NCBI GenBank assembly: GCA_922989275.2
Contig: OV277860.1
Location: forward strand, 45,764,400 to 45,828,399
Direction of reading: 5' to 3'
Source of the DNA: Gari tellinella
Lineage: Eukaryota; Mollusca; Bivalvia; Cardiida; Psammobiidae
DNA length: 64,000 nucleotides
This document shows positions 28,105 through 41,900 of the stretch, in pieces. Position 1 is the stretch's first letter, and the number at the start of each line of letters is the position of its first letter. The notes beneath the pieces were generated by a model. The model did not search any database and had not been told where the DNA came from. It was given only the letters and a program-made list of their open reading frames with translations. Both the position numbers and the translations under genes were made by a program.

Positions 28105-31100
28105 TGTTACGACCCGTTTTGTAGTAACGTTGCAAATTGTAGTAATTACTACAAAGTGCGTTACTACACTTTGCGTTGAACCCTCACGACCCGTTTTGTA
28201 GTAACGTTGCATATTGTAGTAATTACTACAAAGTGAATTGACAGTGCTGTTTCAAAGTGTAGTAAAGTTCTATAAATCTTGTCATAGATGTCAAATTGCA
28301 ACGAATTTTTTAGTAAATTTTCACATTGACATTATACGTGTATACAAGAAATATGATAATGATAGACGACCTATTTGAGAAATTATCTCCAAAATGATTT
28401 ATAAAGCACCTTGCGACCCGTTTTGTAGTAAAGTTGCAAACTGTAGTAAAACACTTAAAAGTGGGTTCTCAGATGTATTTCAAAGTGTAGTAAAGTTCTA
28501 TAAATCTTGTCATAGATGTCAAATTGCAACGAAATTTTGAGTAAACCTTCACATGGACATTATACGTGTATACAAGAAATATGACAACGATAAATGGCCT
28601 GTTTGAGAAATTATCTCCAAAATTATTTATCAAGGACCTTGCGACCCGTTTTGTAGTAAAGTTGCAAACTGTAGTAAAACACTTAAAAGTGGGTTCTCAG
28701 ATATATTTCAAAGTGTAGTAAAGATCTATAAATCATGTCATAGATGTCCGATTGTGACGAAATTTGGAGTAAACCTTTACATTGATACTATGCGAGTGTA
28801 CAAGAAATATGAAAACGATCAATGCAACTTTTGAGGAGATATCTCATAATATGACATATAAAGGGTCTTGCGACCCGTTTGTAGTAAAGTTGCAAACTGT
28901 AGTAAAGCCACTAGAAAAAGAGTTCACAGACATATTTCAAAGTGTAGTAAAGTTCTATAAATCATGTCATAGATGTCCGATTTCAACGAAATTTGGAGTA
29001 AACTTTCACATTGATACTATGCGGGTGTACAAGAAAAATGATAACGATCAACGGCTCATTTGAGGAGATATCTTATAATATTACATATAAAGGACCTTGC
29101 GACCCGTTTTGTAGTAAAATGCTACAAGTTGGGTTGACAGGGCTATTTCAAAGTGTAGTAAAGCTCTATAAATCATGGCATAGATGTCTGATTGCGACGA
29201 AATTTGGAGTACAACTTCACATAGACATTATACGAGTATACAAGAAATATGATAACGATAGACGGCTTATTTGAGTAATTATCTCGAAAATGATTTATAA
29301 AGGACCTTGCGACCCGTTTTGTAGTAAAATGCAGTGCAATTTCAAAGTGTAGTAAAGTTCTATAAATCATGTCATAGATGTCAAATTGCAACGAAATTTG
29401 GGGTAAACCTTCACATGGACATTATACGAGTATACAAGAAATATAATATTGATAGACGACCTATTTGAGAAATTATCTCCAAAATGATTTATAAAGCACC
29501 TTGCGACCCGGTATGTAGTAAAGTTGCAAACTGTAGTAAAACACTAAAAAGTGGGTTCTCAGATATATTTCAAAGTGTAGTAAAGATCTATAAATCATGT
29601 CATAGATGTCCGATTGTGACGAAATTTTGAGTAAACCTTTACATTGATAATATGCGACTGTACAAGAAATATGAACACGATCAATGAAACTTTTGAGGAG
29701 ATATCTCATAATATGACATATAAAGGGTCTTGCGACCCGTTTGTAGTAAAGTTGCACACTGTAGTAAAGCCACTAGAAAAAGAGTTCACAGACATATTTC
29801 AAAGTGTAGTAAAGTTCTATAAATCATGTCATAGATGTCCGATTTCAACGAAATTTGGAGTAAACTTTCACATTGATACTATGCGAGTGTACAAGAAAAT
29901 GATAACGATCAACGGCTCATTTGAGGAGATATCTTATAATATTACATATAAAGGACCTTGCGACCCGTTTTGTAGTAAAATGCTACAAGTTGGGTTGACA
30001 GGGCTATTTCAAAGTGTAGTAAAGCTCTATAAATCATGTCATAGATGTCTGATTGCGACGAAATTTGGAGTAAAACTTCAAATAGACATTATACGAGTAT
30101 ACAAGAAATATGATAACGATAGACGGCTTATTTGAGTAATTATCTCGAAAATGATTTATAAAGGACCTTGCGACCCGTTTTGTAGTAAAATGCAGTGCAA
30201 TTTCAAAGTGTAGTAAAGTTCTATAAATCATGTCATAAATGTCAAATTGCAACGAAATTTAGGGGTAAACCTTCACAGTGACATAATACGAGTATACAAG
30301 AAATATAATAATGATAGACGACCTATTTGAGAAATTATCTCCAAAATGATTTATAAAGCACCTTGCGACCCGGTATGTAGTAAAGTTGCAAACTGTAGTA
30401 AAACACTAAAAAGTGGGTTCTCAGAGATATTTCAATGTGTAGTAAAGTTCTATAAATCATGTCATAGATGTCCGATTGTGACGAAATTTGGAGTTAACTT
30501 TCACATTGACACTATGCGAGTGTACAAGAAATATGATAACGATAAACGGCATATTTGAGGAGATATCTCATAATATAACATATAAAGGAGACTGCGACCC
30601 GTTTTGTAGTAAAATGCTACAAGGTGGGTTGACAGTGCTATTTCAAAGTGTAGTAAAGCTCTATAAATAATGTCATAGATGTCTGATTGCGACGAGATTT
30701 GGAGTAAAACTTCACATAGACAATATACGAGTACACAAGAAATATGATAACGATAGACGGCCTATTTGAGAAATTATCTCGAAAATGATTTATAAAGGAC
30801 CTAGCGACCCGTTTTGTAGTAAAATACTACAAAGTGAATTGACAGTGCTATTTCAAAGTGTAGTAAAGTTCTGTAAATAATGTCATAGATGTCAAATTGC
30901 AACGAAATTTGGAGTAAACCTTCACAGTGACATAATACGAGTATACAAGAAATATAATAATGATAGACGACCTATTTGAGAAATTATCTCCAAAAAGATT
31001 TATAAAGGACCTTACGACCCGTTTTGTAGTAACGTTGCAAATTGTAGTAATTACTACAAAGTGAGTTACTACACTTTGCGTTGAACCCTCACAGCCCGTT

Positions 31101-34100
31101 CTGTAGTAACGTTGCATATTGTAGTAATTACTACAAAGTGAATTGAACGTGATATTTCAAAGTGTAGTAAATGTATATCAATCATTTCATAGATGTCCTA
31201 TTCCAATGAAATTTGAAATAAACTTTCACATTGACACTATACGAGTATACAAGAATTATGACAACGATAAATGGCCTGTTTGAGAAATTATCTCCAAAAT
31301 TATTTATAAAGGACCTTGCGACCCGTTTTGTAGTAAAGTTGCAAACTGTAGTAAAACACTTAAAAGTGGGTTCTCAGATATATTTCAAAGTGTAGTAAAG
31401 ATCTATAAATCATGTCATAGATGTCGGATTGTGACGAAATTTGGAGTACACCTTTACATTCATACTATGCGAGTGTCCAAGAAATATGAAAACGATCAAT
31501 GCAACTTTTGAGGAGATATCTCATAATATGACATATAAAGGGTCTTGCGACCCGTTTTGTAGTAAAGTTGCAAACTGTAGTAAAACCACTAGAAAAAGAG
31601 TTCACAGAGATATTTCAAAGTGTAGTAAAGTTCTATAAATCATGTCATAGATGTCTGATTGCGACGAAATTTGGAGTAAAACTTTAAATAGACATTTTAC
31701 GAGTATACAAGAAATATGATAACGATAGACGGCCTATTTGAGAAATAATCTCGAAAATGATTTATAAAGGACCTTGCGACCCGTTTTGTAGTAAAATACT
31801 ACAATTGACAGTGCAATTTCAAAGTGTAGTAAAGTTCTATAAATCATGTCATAGATGTCAAATGGCAACGAAATTGGGGTAAACCTTCACAGTGACATAA
31901 TACGAGTATACAAGAAATATAATAATGATAGACGACCTATTTGAGAAATTATCTCCAAAAAGATTTATAAAGGACCTTACGACCCGTTTTGTAGTAACGT
32001 TGCAAATTGTAGTAATTACTACAAAGTGAGTTACTACACTTTGCGTTGAACCCTCACAACCCGTTCTGTAGTAACGTTGCATATTGTAGTAATTACTACA
32101 AAGTGAATTGAACGTGATATTTCAAAGTGTAGTAAAGTTCTATAAATCATTTCATAGATGTCCTATTCCAATGAAATTTGAAGTTAACTTTCCCATTGAC
32201 ACTATACGAGTATACAAGAAATATGACAACGATAAATGGCCTGTTTGAGAAATTATCTCCAAAATTATTTATAAAGGACCTTGCGACCCGTTTTGTAGTA
32301 AAGTTGCAAACTGTAGTAAAACACTAAAAGGCGGGTTGGCAGTGATATTTCAAAGTGTAGTAAAGTTGTATAAATCATGTCATAGATGTCCGGTTGCAAC
32401 GAAATTTGGAGTAAATCTTCACATAGATACCATGCAACTGTACAAGAAGTATGAGAAAGATAAACGACTTGTCAGAGAATTTATCTCCAAAAATGATTTA
32501 TAAAGGACATTGCGACCCGTTTTGCAGTAAAATACTATAAAGTGAGTTGACAGTGATATTTTAAAGTGTAGTAAAGTTCTATAAATCTTCTCATAGATGT
32601 CCGATTGCAACAAAATTTTGAGTAAACCTTCACATTGATACTATTGGAGTGTACTAGAAATAGGATAACGATTGAGTCTTTTACTACAGTTTGCAGCTTT
32701 ACTACAAAACGGGTCGCAAGGTCCCTTTTAAATCATTTTGGGGATAATTTCTCAAACAGGCCATCTATCAGTATCATATTTCTTAAACACTCGTACAGCA
32801 TCGATATGAATGTTTACTCGAAATTTCGTCGCAATCGGATATCTATGACATGATTTATAGAACTTTATTACAGTTTGAAATAGCACTGTCAATCCACTTT
32901 GTACAATTTTACTACAAGACGGGTCGCAAGGTCCTTTATAAATCGTTTTAGGAGATAATTTCTCAAATAGGCCGTCTATCGTTATCATATTTCTTATACA
33001 TTCGTACAACATCAACTATATGAATGTTTACTCCACATTTTGTCGCAATCGGATATCTATGACATGTTTTTTTTTTAACTTTACTACACTGTGAAATATC
33101 AATGTCAACTGAATTTGGAGTATTTTACTACAGATTGAAACTTTACTACAAAACGGGTCGCGAGGCCCTTTATAAATCATTATATTAAATATCTCCTCAA
33201 ATGTGCAGTCAATCGTTATCCTATTTCTAGTACACTCTAATAGTATCAATGTGAATGTTTACTCAAAATTTTGTTGCAATCGGACATCTATGAGAAGATT
33301 TATAGAACTTTACTACACTTTAAAATATCACTGTCAACTCACTTTATAGTATTTTACTGCAAAACGGGTCGCAATGTCCTTTATAAATCATTTTTGGAGA
33401 TAAATTCTCTGACAAGTCGACTATCTCTCTCATACTTCTTGTACCGTTGCATGGTATCTATGTGAAGATTTACTCCAAATTTCGTTGCAACCGGACATCT
33501 ATGACATGATTTATAGAACTTTACTACACTTTGAAATATCACTGCCAACCCACTTTTTAGTGTTTTACTACAGTTTGCAACTTTACTACAAAACGGGTCG
33601 CAAGGTCCTTTATAAATAATTTTGGAGATAATTTCTTAAACAGGCCATTTATCGTTGTCATATTTCTTGTATACTCGTATAGTGTCAATGGGAAAGTTTA
33701 CTTCAAATTTCATTGGAATAGGACATCTATGAAATGATTTATAGAACTTTACTACACTTTGAAATATCACGTTCAATTCACTTTGTAGTAATTACTACAA
33801 TATGCAACGTTACTACAGAACGGGCTGTGAGGGTTCAACGCAAAGTGTAGTAACTCACTTTGTAGTAATTACTACAATTTGCAACGTTACTACAAAACGG
33901 GTCGTAAGGTCCTTTATAAATCTTTTTGGAGATAATTTCTCAAATAGGTCGTCTATCATTATTATATTTCTTGTATACTCGTATTATGTCACTGTGAAGG
34001 TATACTCCAAATTTCGTTGCAATTTGACATCTATGACATGATTTATAGAACTTTACTACACTTTGAAATTGCACTGTCAATTCACTTTGTAGTATTTTAC

Positions 34101-35762
34101 TACAAAACGGGTCGCAAGGTCCTTTATAAATCATTTTCGAGATAATGTCTCAAATAGGCCGTCTATCGTTATCATATTTCTTGTATACTCGTATAATGTC
34201 TATTTGAAGTTTTACTCCAAATTTCGTCGCAATCAGACATCTATGACATGATTTATAGAGCTTTACTACACTTTGAAATAGCACTGTCAACCAACCTTGT
34301 AGCATTTTACTACAAAACGGGTCGCAGTGTCCTTTATATGTAATACTATAAGATATCTCCTCAAATGAGCCGTTGATCGTTATCATATTTCGTGTACACT
34401 CGCATAGTATCCATGTGAAAGTTTACTCCAAATTTCGTTGAAATCGGACATCTATGACATGATTTATAGAACTTTACTACACTTTGAAATATCTCTGTGA
34501 ACTCTTTTTCTAGTGGTTTTACTACAGTTTGCAACTTTACTACGAAACGGGTCGCAAGACCCTTTATATGTCATATTATGAGATATCTCCTCAACAGTTA
34601 CATTGATCGTTTTCATATTTCTTGTACACTCGCATAGTATCAATATAAAGGTTTACTCCAAATTTCGTCACAATCGGACATCTATGACATGATTTATAGA
34701 TCTTTACTACACTTTGAAATATATCTGAGAACCCACTTTTAAGTGTTTTACTACAGTTTGCAACTTTACTACAAAACGGGTCGCAAGGTCCTTTATAAAT
34801 AAATTTATGAGATAATTTCTCAAACAGGCCATTTATCGTTGTCATATTTCTTGTATACTCGTATAATGTCTATTTGAAGTTTTACTCCAAAATTCGTCGC
34901 AATCAGACATCTATGACATGACTTTTAGAGCTTTACTACACTTTGAAATAGCACTGTCAATCCACCTTGTAGCATTTTACTACAAAACGGGTCGCAGTGT
35001 CCTTTATTTGTAATATTATAAGATATCTCCTCAAATGAGCCGTTGATCGTTATCATTTTTCTTGTACACTCGCATAGTATCAATGTGAAAGTTTACTCTA
35101 AATTTCGTTGAAATCGGACATCTATTACATGATTTATAGAACTTTACTACACTTTGAAATATCTCTGTGAACTCTTTTTCTAATGGTATTACTACCGTTT
35201 GCAACTTTACTACAAAACGGGTCGCAAGACCCTTTATATGTCATATTATGAGATATCTCCTCAAAAGTTGCATTGATCGTTTTCATATTTCTTGTACACT
35301 CGCATAGTATGAATGTAAATGTTTACTCCAAATTTCGTTAAAATCCGACATCTATGACATGATTTATAGAACTTTACTACACTTTGAAATATATCTGAGA
35401 ACCCACTTTTAAGTGTTTTACTACAGTTTGCATCTTTACTACAAAACGGGTCGCAAGGTGCTTTATAAATCATTTGCGAGATAATTTCTCAAATAGGTCG
35501 TCTATCATTATCATATTTCTTGTATACACGTATAATGTCCATGTGAAGGTTTACTCCAAAATTCGTTGCAATTTGACATCTATGACAAGATTTATAGAAC
35601 TTTACTACACTTTGAAACAGCACTGTCAATTCACTTTGTAGTAATTACTACAATATGCAACGTTACTACAAAACGGGTCGTGAGGGTTCAACGCAAAGTG
35701 TAGTAACGCACTTTGTAGTAATTACTACAATTTGCAACGTTACTACAAAACGGGTCGTAACA
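28105..35762. mobile_element. 7.66-kb foldback element of two opposed satellite arms
   Basis: It begins TGTTACGACCCGTTTTGTAG and ends with the exact complement. The terminal repeats stay near-identical for over 200 bp, including the pair of gtagtaattactacaaagtg palindromes. The inside is a tandem array of 195-230 bp units carrying gtttataaaggaccttgcg, gacccgttttgtagtaaa, catgtcatagatgtc and acgaaatttggagtaaa. Units read forward from 28105 to about 32690 and inverted from there to 35762. Flanks AAGCTG (28099-28104 and 35763-35768) are a target duplication of 6-7 bp. No transposase frame is visible. This resembles foldback-type DNA elements (long repeats built of subrepeats); the superfamily is open. 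Confidence 0.9.
28643..30366. repeat. Higher-order repeat of about 862 bp, two copies
   Basis: Unit starts (gacccg) at about 28643, 28870, 29099 and 29308 are followed by the same four variants at 29505, 29736, 29961 and 30171. Within the array these tetramers match each other better than adjacent units do. Confidence 0.7.
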
Positions 35763-35831
35763 AAGCTGACTTTCAAAATATTGCAGACAACACTATCGAT
35801 GCAGAAGATATTTTAGCGGTAATATGGTTAA
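35763..35831. repeat. P5 MITE, right part of the foldback host
   Basis: aagctgactttcaaaatattgc through gcagaagat to ggttaa, continuing the copy broken at 28104. Confidence 0.85.
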
Positions 35832-36263
35832 AGACATCTCCTGACGACCTTTTTTCTGTCAATTTCCTGGCAAAAAGCATGGGTCTTGTGCATATTGAAC
35901 CATTGCAGCGTCTTGTGTGAGACTCTACCTTTATATTTGATAGTTTGGTTAGAAATAACCATTGAAAATCACTAGAGCATGAGTATAATCTGGACTTCAC
36001 CAGGCAAACTGAATGTGATTTGACAGTAACTGTAAAGCACGTACAAAACAATCTCAGTTTACCTGTTGAGGTCCAGATTATACTCATGCTCTAGTGATTT
36101 TCAATGGTTATTTCTAACCAAACTATCAAATATAAAGGTCCGGTCTCACATAAGACGATTCAATGGTTCAATATGCACAAGACCCATGCTTTTTGCCAGG
36201 AAATTGACAGTAAATAATCTGGCAAGGCGTTATGACCAAAAGGTCGTCAGGAGATGTCTTTAA
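35832..36263. repeat. Palindrome with arms of about 180-200 bp
   Basis: The left arm at 35832-36010 (gacatctcctgacgacc to gagtataatctggacttcac) is answered by the right arm at 36062-36263 in inverse order, around a 50-bp spacer. A single arm exists at 26235-26460. Confidence 0.85.
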
Positions 36264-36319
36264 AAGCAGACGATAAATCTTGGCGAGGAAAGAGTGAAAG
36301 GCCTTTTCCTTCAGAAAAT

Positions 36320-36520
36320 ATCATCAGAGTGTCAAACAGTTAGGACCCAGATGAGACGTAGATTTATTAGGCGTCTGATCTGGACCTAAACTGTTGGCAG
36401 TATTTACCACAGATTCCCACGTAGCGTGCAGAAGATTAACTCTCTCACTTAACCCCGACTTCAACGGTTTTTGCAAACAGTTTGGATCTTGACCAAAGAC
36501 TGGGTAAAACTTGTTTGACA
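36320..36520. repeat. P5-like core A hairpin, degenerate
   Basis: gtgtcaaacagttaggaccc...gatctggacctaaactg form a stem. A second arm fragment, gcaaacagtttggatcttg, is near 36473. Confidence 0.6.
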
Positions 36521-36552
36521 TTCATTTCGAGATCTCTTAATTCAAACTAGAT

Positions 36553-36716
36553 CTACCTTAACACTTTACCCGATAGCCTGTTTCTAGTTTTGATAATAGG
36601 TGACTACTTAAAGCAGGTTGAAAGTAAAGCAGAATGCGCCTTATGGCGCATTCTGCTTTATTTCTAACTTGCTTTAAGCCACCACCTGTTAAAATAAAGA
36701 AAACATTATTTATTAT
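36553..36716. repeat. P2 MITE, left part
   Basis: ttaacactttacccgatagcc through a complete core B stem, then broken where the minisatellite starts. Confidence 0.75.
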
Positions 36717-36721
36717 ACATT

Positions 36722-38716
36722 AGACAATCTAGCGTTGACCATTATCTTGCAAAACCAGCAATGACAAAACTAAGACAATCTAGCATTAAACATTATCTTG
36801 CCAATGCAGCAACGACAAAACTAAGACAATATAGCGTTAACCATTATCTATCCAAATCAGCAACGACAGAACTAAAACAATCTAGCGTTAACCATTATCT
36901 ATCCAAATCAGCAACGACAGAACTAAAACAATCTAGCGTTGACCATTATCTATCCAAATCAGCAACGACAGAACTAAAACAATCAAGTGTTGACCATTAT
37001 CTTGCCAAATCAGCAACGACAGAACTAAAACAATCTAGCGTTGACCATTATCTATCCAAATCAGCAACGACAGAACTAAAACAATCTAGTGTTGACCATT
37101 ATCTTGCCAAATCAGCAACGACAAAACTAAAACAATCTAGCGTTAACCATTATCTTGTCAATTCAGCAACGACAGAACTAAAACAACCTAGCGTTAACCA
37201 TTATCTTGCCAATTCAGCAACGACAAAACTAAAACAACCTAGCGTTAACCATTATCTTGCCAAATCAGCAACGACAGAACTAAAACAACCTAGCGTTAAC
37301 TATTATCTTGCCAATTCAGCAACGACAGAGCAAAACATTCTAGTGTTAACTATTATCTTGCAAATTCCGCAACGGCAAAACTAAAACAATCTGGCGTAAA
37401 CAATTATCTTGCCAATTCAACAACGACAGAACTCAAACAATCTAGCGCTTACCATTTTATTGCCAATTCCGCAACGACAGAACTAAAACAACCTAGCGCT
37501 TACCATTATCTTTCCAATTCCGCACCGACATAACTAAGACAATCTAGCGTTAACCATTATCTTGCCGATTCCGCAACGACAAAACTTAAAAATCAAGCGT
37601 TAACCATTATCTTGCCGATACAGCAACGACAAAACTAAGACAATCTAGCGTTAACCATTATCTTGCCAATCCAGCAACGACAGAACTAAGACAATCTAGC
37701 GTTAACCATTATCTTGCCAATCCAGCAACGACAAAACTAAAACAATCTAGCGTTGACCATTATCTTGCCGATACAGCAACGACAAAACTAAGACAATCTA
37801 GCGTTAACCATTATCTTGCCGATACAGCAACGACAAAACTAAAACAACCTAGCGTTGACCATTATCTTGCCAAATCAGCAACGATAAAACTAAAACAATC
37901 TAGCGTTGACCATTATCTTGCCGATACAGCAACGACAAAACTAAAACAACCTAGTGTTAACCATTATCTTGTCAAATCAGCAACGACAAAACTAAGACAA
38001 TCTAGCGTTGACCATTATCTTGCCGATACAGCAACGACCAAACTAAGACAATCTAGCGTTGACCATTATCTTGCCAAATCAGCAACGACAAAACTAAGAC
38101 AATCTAGCGTTAACCATTATCTTTCCGATACAGCAACGACAAAACTAAGACAATCTATCGTTAACCATTATCTTGCCGATACAGCAACGACAGAACTAAA
38201 CAATCTAGCGTTGACCATTATCTTGCCAAATCAGCAACGACAAAACTAAGACAATCTAGCGTTAACCATTATCTTGCCAATGCAGAATCGACAAAACTAA
38301 AACAATCTAACGTTGACCATTTTCTTGCCAATTCAGCAACGACAAAACTAAAACAATCTAGCGTTGACCATTATCTTGCCAAATCAGCAACGACAAAACT
38401 AAGACAATCTAGCATTAAACATTATCTTGCCAATTCAGCAACGACAGAACTAAAACAACCTAGCGTTGACCATTATCTTGCCAAATCAGCAACGACAAAA
38501 CTAAAACAATCTAGCGTTGACCATTATCTTGCCAAATCAGCAACGACAAAACTAAGGCAATCTAGCGTTAACCATTATCTTGCCAATGCAGAATCGACAT
38601 AACTAAAACAATCTAGCGTTGACCATTATCTTGCCAAATCAGCAACGGCAAAACTAAAACAATCTAGCGTTGACCATTATCTTGCCAAATCAGCAACGAC
38701 AAAACTAAAACAATCT
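36722..38716. repeat. 51-bp minisatellite, about 39 units
   Basis: The unit consensus contains caatctagcgttgaccatta, tcttgccaaatcagcaac and gacaaaactaaaa. Because 51 is a multiple of three, the first part (36761-37384) stays open as 17-residue repeats (SSVDHYLAKSATTKLK type). Single-base indels later break the frame, and there is no start context or splice evidence, so I do not call a gene. The LINE interrupts the array at 38716 and it resumes at 43345. Confidence 0.95.
38703..38716. repeat. LINE target-site duplication, left copy
   Basis: AACTAAAACAATCT, repeated at 43345-43358. The minisatellite phase is duplicated by 14 bases across the insertion, which would not occur by simple splitting. 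Confidence 0.8.
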
Positions 38717-38955
38717 TTTTTTTTTTTTTGGTGAAGCCTAGACTTCTTTTATTCATTACTATTTACATATACACAGACAATAACATACATACATGCATGA
38801 GAACTAACAAATCAGCAAGGTCATGTAAGAATAAAACTATACAATCTTTGTGTTGACCTGCTAAATACCGCAAAGCGGTAGTAAGTAAGGGTATTTTAAT
38901 TGTCGTGATTTACCCTATGATTAGAGTATTCAGGTATAATTAATATTCCTTTATA

Positions 38956-41900
38956 TTATGGGAACAATGCTTTTTGAACTCTTAAAACAAAAGGATTCGT
39001 AAATCCTTTATATTTTAAGAATTCGAGAAGTATTTGTGTTTCATAAACGAAAACTTTATAAATATCAGTTTGTAGTGTCCAGTTTTCGCTTAGAAAGTAC
39101 GATTTGTATATACTGAAACCAACAATAGTTAAAATTATATTGACGTAAAAGTAGTCCGTGTTTGTTATCTTATATCCTATTAAAAGTGTTTTAAGATTTT
39201 TTATATTACGTTCTATACCACATGTTTTAAACAGCGACACAATTTTTATCCAAAATGGTTGCACTTCTGAACAATTGATGAAAATGTGTTCATCGTCTTC
39301 GAATTCATGACATATTAGACAGTTTGGAGAGTTTTCCATTTTCCACTTGTATCGTATTGATCTTGATGGGAAAATGTTATTTATTGTTTTATACTTGTAT
39401 TGTTTGTGCCTATTATCGTAAATTTTATTAATAAATTTATATATTTCCGACCATGGTAATTTGTCGTCAAACTTGTCATTCCAGAACCTATGTATTATAG
39501 GTTCATGAAACTTTTCAGACAGAAGCTGTTGATAGATAGTTTTATTGTTGCTTTGTATAAAATCTGTGTTACGAATATATAAAGATAAAGACGTTTTAAC
39601 TTTAGTTTTAAAAGAATTTTCGCTTTTGATTAATTGCTTCCATCTGTTAGGAATTGCTTTATTAAGTTTTGCAATTTCACTTATCCAGTTTCTTTTATCT
39701 AAGAGTTTTTCTAATATATACTCCTCTTTTATTTCCCCTCTTTTGTTAATAATATCATTTATGAAAATCAAATCTGAGTTTATCCAGCTTGTAAACACAA
39801 GGCATTTATTATTAATTTTAATAAATTTATTTCCCCATATAACTTGTTTTCTGATGTCACTAAATGTCATGGTGCGTGTCTCTTTGAATGTTTTAATGCG
39901 TATCCATGATTCTAGTATATTTTTATAAAATTCAGGAATATTTGTTGCATTTATACTTTTGATGCTGTCTAAATTGTAGTAAAATACCAAAAAATCATTT
40001 CCAAAAGCTTGGAAATAATATTTTGGTATTAACTTCCAATTAGCGTCGTCATCTGATAACATCGATTTTATCCATTTTAATTTTAATGTAGTAATGTAAG
40101 TTTCTAAGTCAATCATTTGAAGTCCACCCTCTGATCTGTTCCCTATTAAAGTTGCTCGTTTTATTTTTTCACGCTTTCCACTCCATAAAAAGTCATATAT
40201 AATACTATTTATTTTAGTTATAATCTGCTGCGGTACTATAATACTATGAAATAAATATGTAAATTTTGGTATCAATAGAGTTTTTATTATTTGTATTTTC
40301 CCATAAAATGTTAAATTACGCTTACGCCAGTTCTCTATAATGCTTTTACAAGTTGAATATTTTGTGTCCCAATTTAGCACGGAACACTCATCTTTATTGT
40401 GTCCAAAATATACCCCTAGGGCCTTAATAGGACCATCTGGCCATATAATATCTCCTACGTTATCTTTATGTAATTTATTTTTCCCAATCCACATTCCTTC
40501 CGTCTTGTTTTTATTTAATTCAAGTCCAGAGTATTTTCCAAATTCTTTAATGATGTTTAAGGCCGAAACGATTTCTTGTCTATTTCTGAGGAATAATGTT
40601 GTATCGTCAGCAAGCTGAGAGATTTTAAGCGATCGCTTCTCATTAGTAAGTTTAACCTCAATTCCTAAGATGTTGTTAGAATTTCTTATATTTATAGCAA
40701 GAACTTCTGCTGCAAGAATGTACAATAGAGCAGATATCGGACAACCCTGTCGAATACCTCTTGAGGGATTAAACAGTTGTGATCTGTATCCACTATTAAA
40801 AATACAAGATTTACAGTCTGCATATAAAACTTTAACCCATGTGATAAATTGTTCTTTAAAACCAAAGCGCCTTAAAACACTAAAAAGAAAGTTCCACTCG
40901 ATTGTATCGAACGCTTTACGAAAATCTAAAAATAGAATTGCGCCTTCTATTTGTAGATTGTCAGTGTAGTCTATTATATCTTGAATTAAACGTAAGTTGT
41001 AACCTATAAATCTATTTTGTATGTATCCTTGTTGGTCTAAATGAACAATTTTGTGTATTACCTTTTTCAGTCTATTTGCTAATGCTCTGGCTGCTATTTT
41101 GTAGTCATTGTTTAAGAGCGATATGGGCCTCCAGTTTTCTAAGTCTGACGGGTCACCTTTTTTGTATATTAATGATAGAGCACTTATTTTTTGTGAGTTT
41201 GACATTTCCATACAATCAAAACATTCATTTAAACAATCAGTTATAATGTTTTCAATGAGTGGCCAGAAATGTTGATAAAATTCAGAAGTAAGGCCGTCTA
41301 GACCTGGACTTTTATTTGTTTTCATTTGCTTTACTGCAATACTAAGTTCGTTTATGGTAAACATACCTTCACAGCTGTTGGCATCTTCTTCTGTTAATGT
41401 ATTATTAAAAATTGTATTATCCAGGTAGTCATTTATATTACATTGATTTATATTACTTGATGAATATAACGTCTGATAAAATTTAACTTCTTCTTCAAGT
41501 ATCTTAAAATTATCACATATTTGTTCGCCATTGCTGTTAAGCGACGTAATTGACTTCCTTGCCTGTCTGGATTTTTCAAGGTTAAAAAAATACTTAGTGC
41601 TTTTTTCACCTTCTTCAATAAAGTTTACTCTTGATCTTATTTGTGCACCCTTTGCTTTAATATCATATAAAAGTTGAATTTCATTTTCGAGACGTAGTAT
41701 ATTGTGTTTTGTGTTGTTATCCGATTGTCCGTTCATTTCATTATCTTTTGCAAAGAGGTTAGATAATTCATGTTCTAGTACTGCAATTTGCTCTTTTCGC
41801 TGTTTTGTCTTTTGTTTAGCGTATTTTATCGAAGTTTCTTTGATATCTAATTTGGTAAGTTCCCATAAAGTTTTTGCTGATTCATGTTCATACTTTTGCT

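Noticed and set aside
29644..30135. A 163-residue open frame and its relatives across 28782-35473
   Set aside because: These are readings through satellite units of the foldback element on both strands; frames shift from unit to unit.
36761..37384. A 207-residue frame of 17-residue repeats
   Set aside because: It is explained by the 51-bp minisatellite period; neighbouring units carry frame-breaking indels and stops.
36722..38716. A CRISPR-like regular array
   Set aside because: Units are contiguous and alike over their whole length, with no unique spacers, and the DNA is animal.
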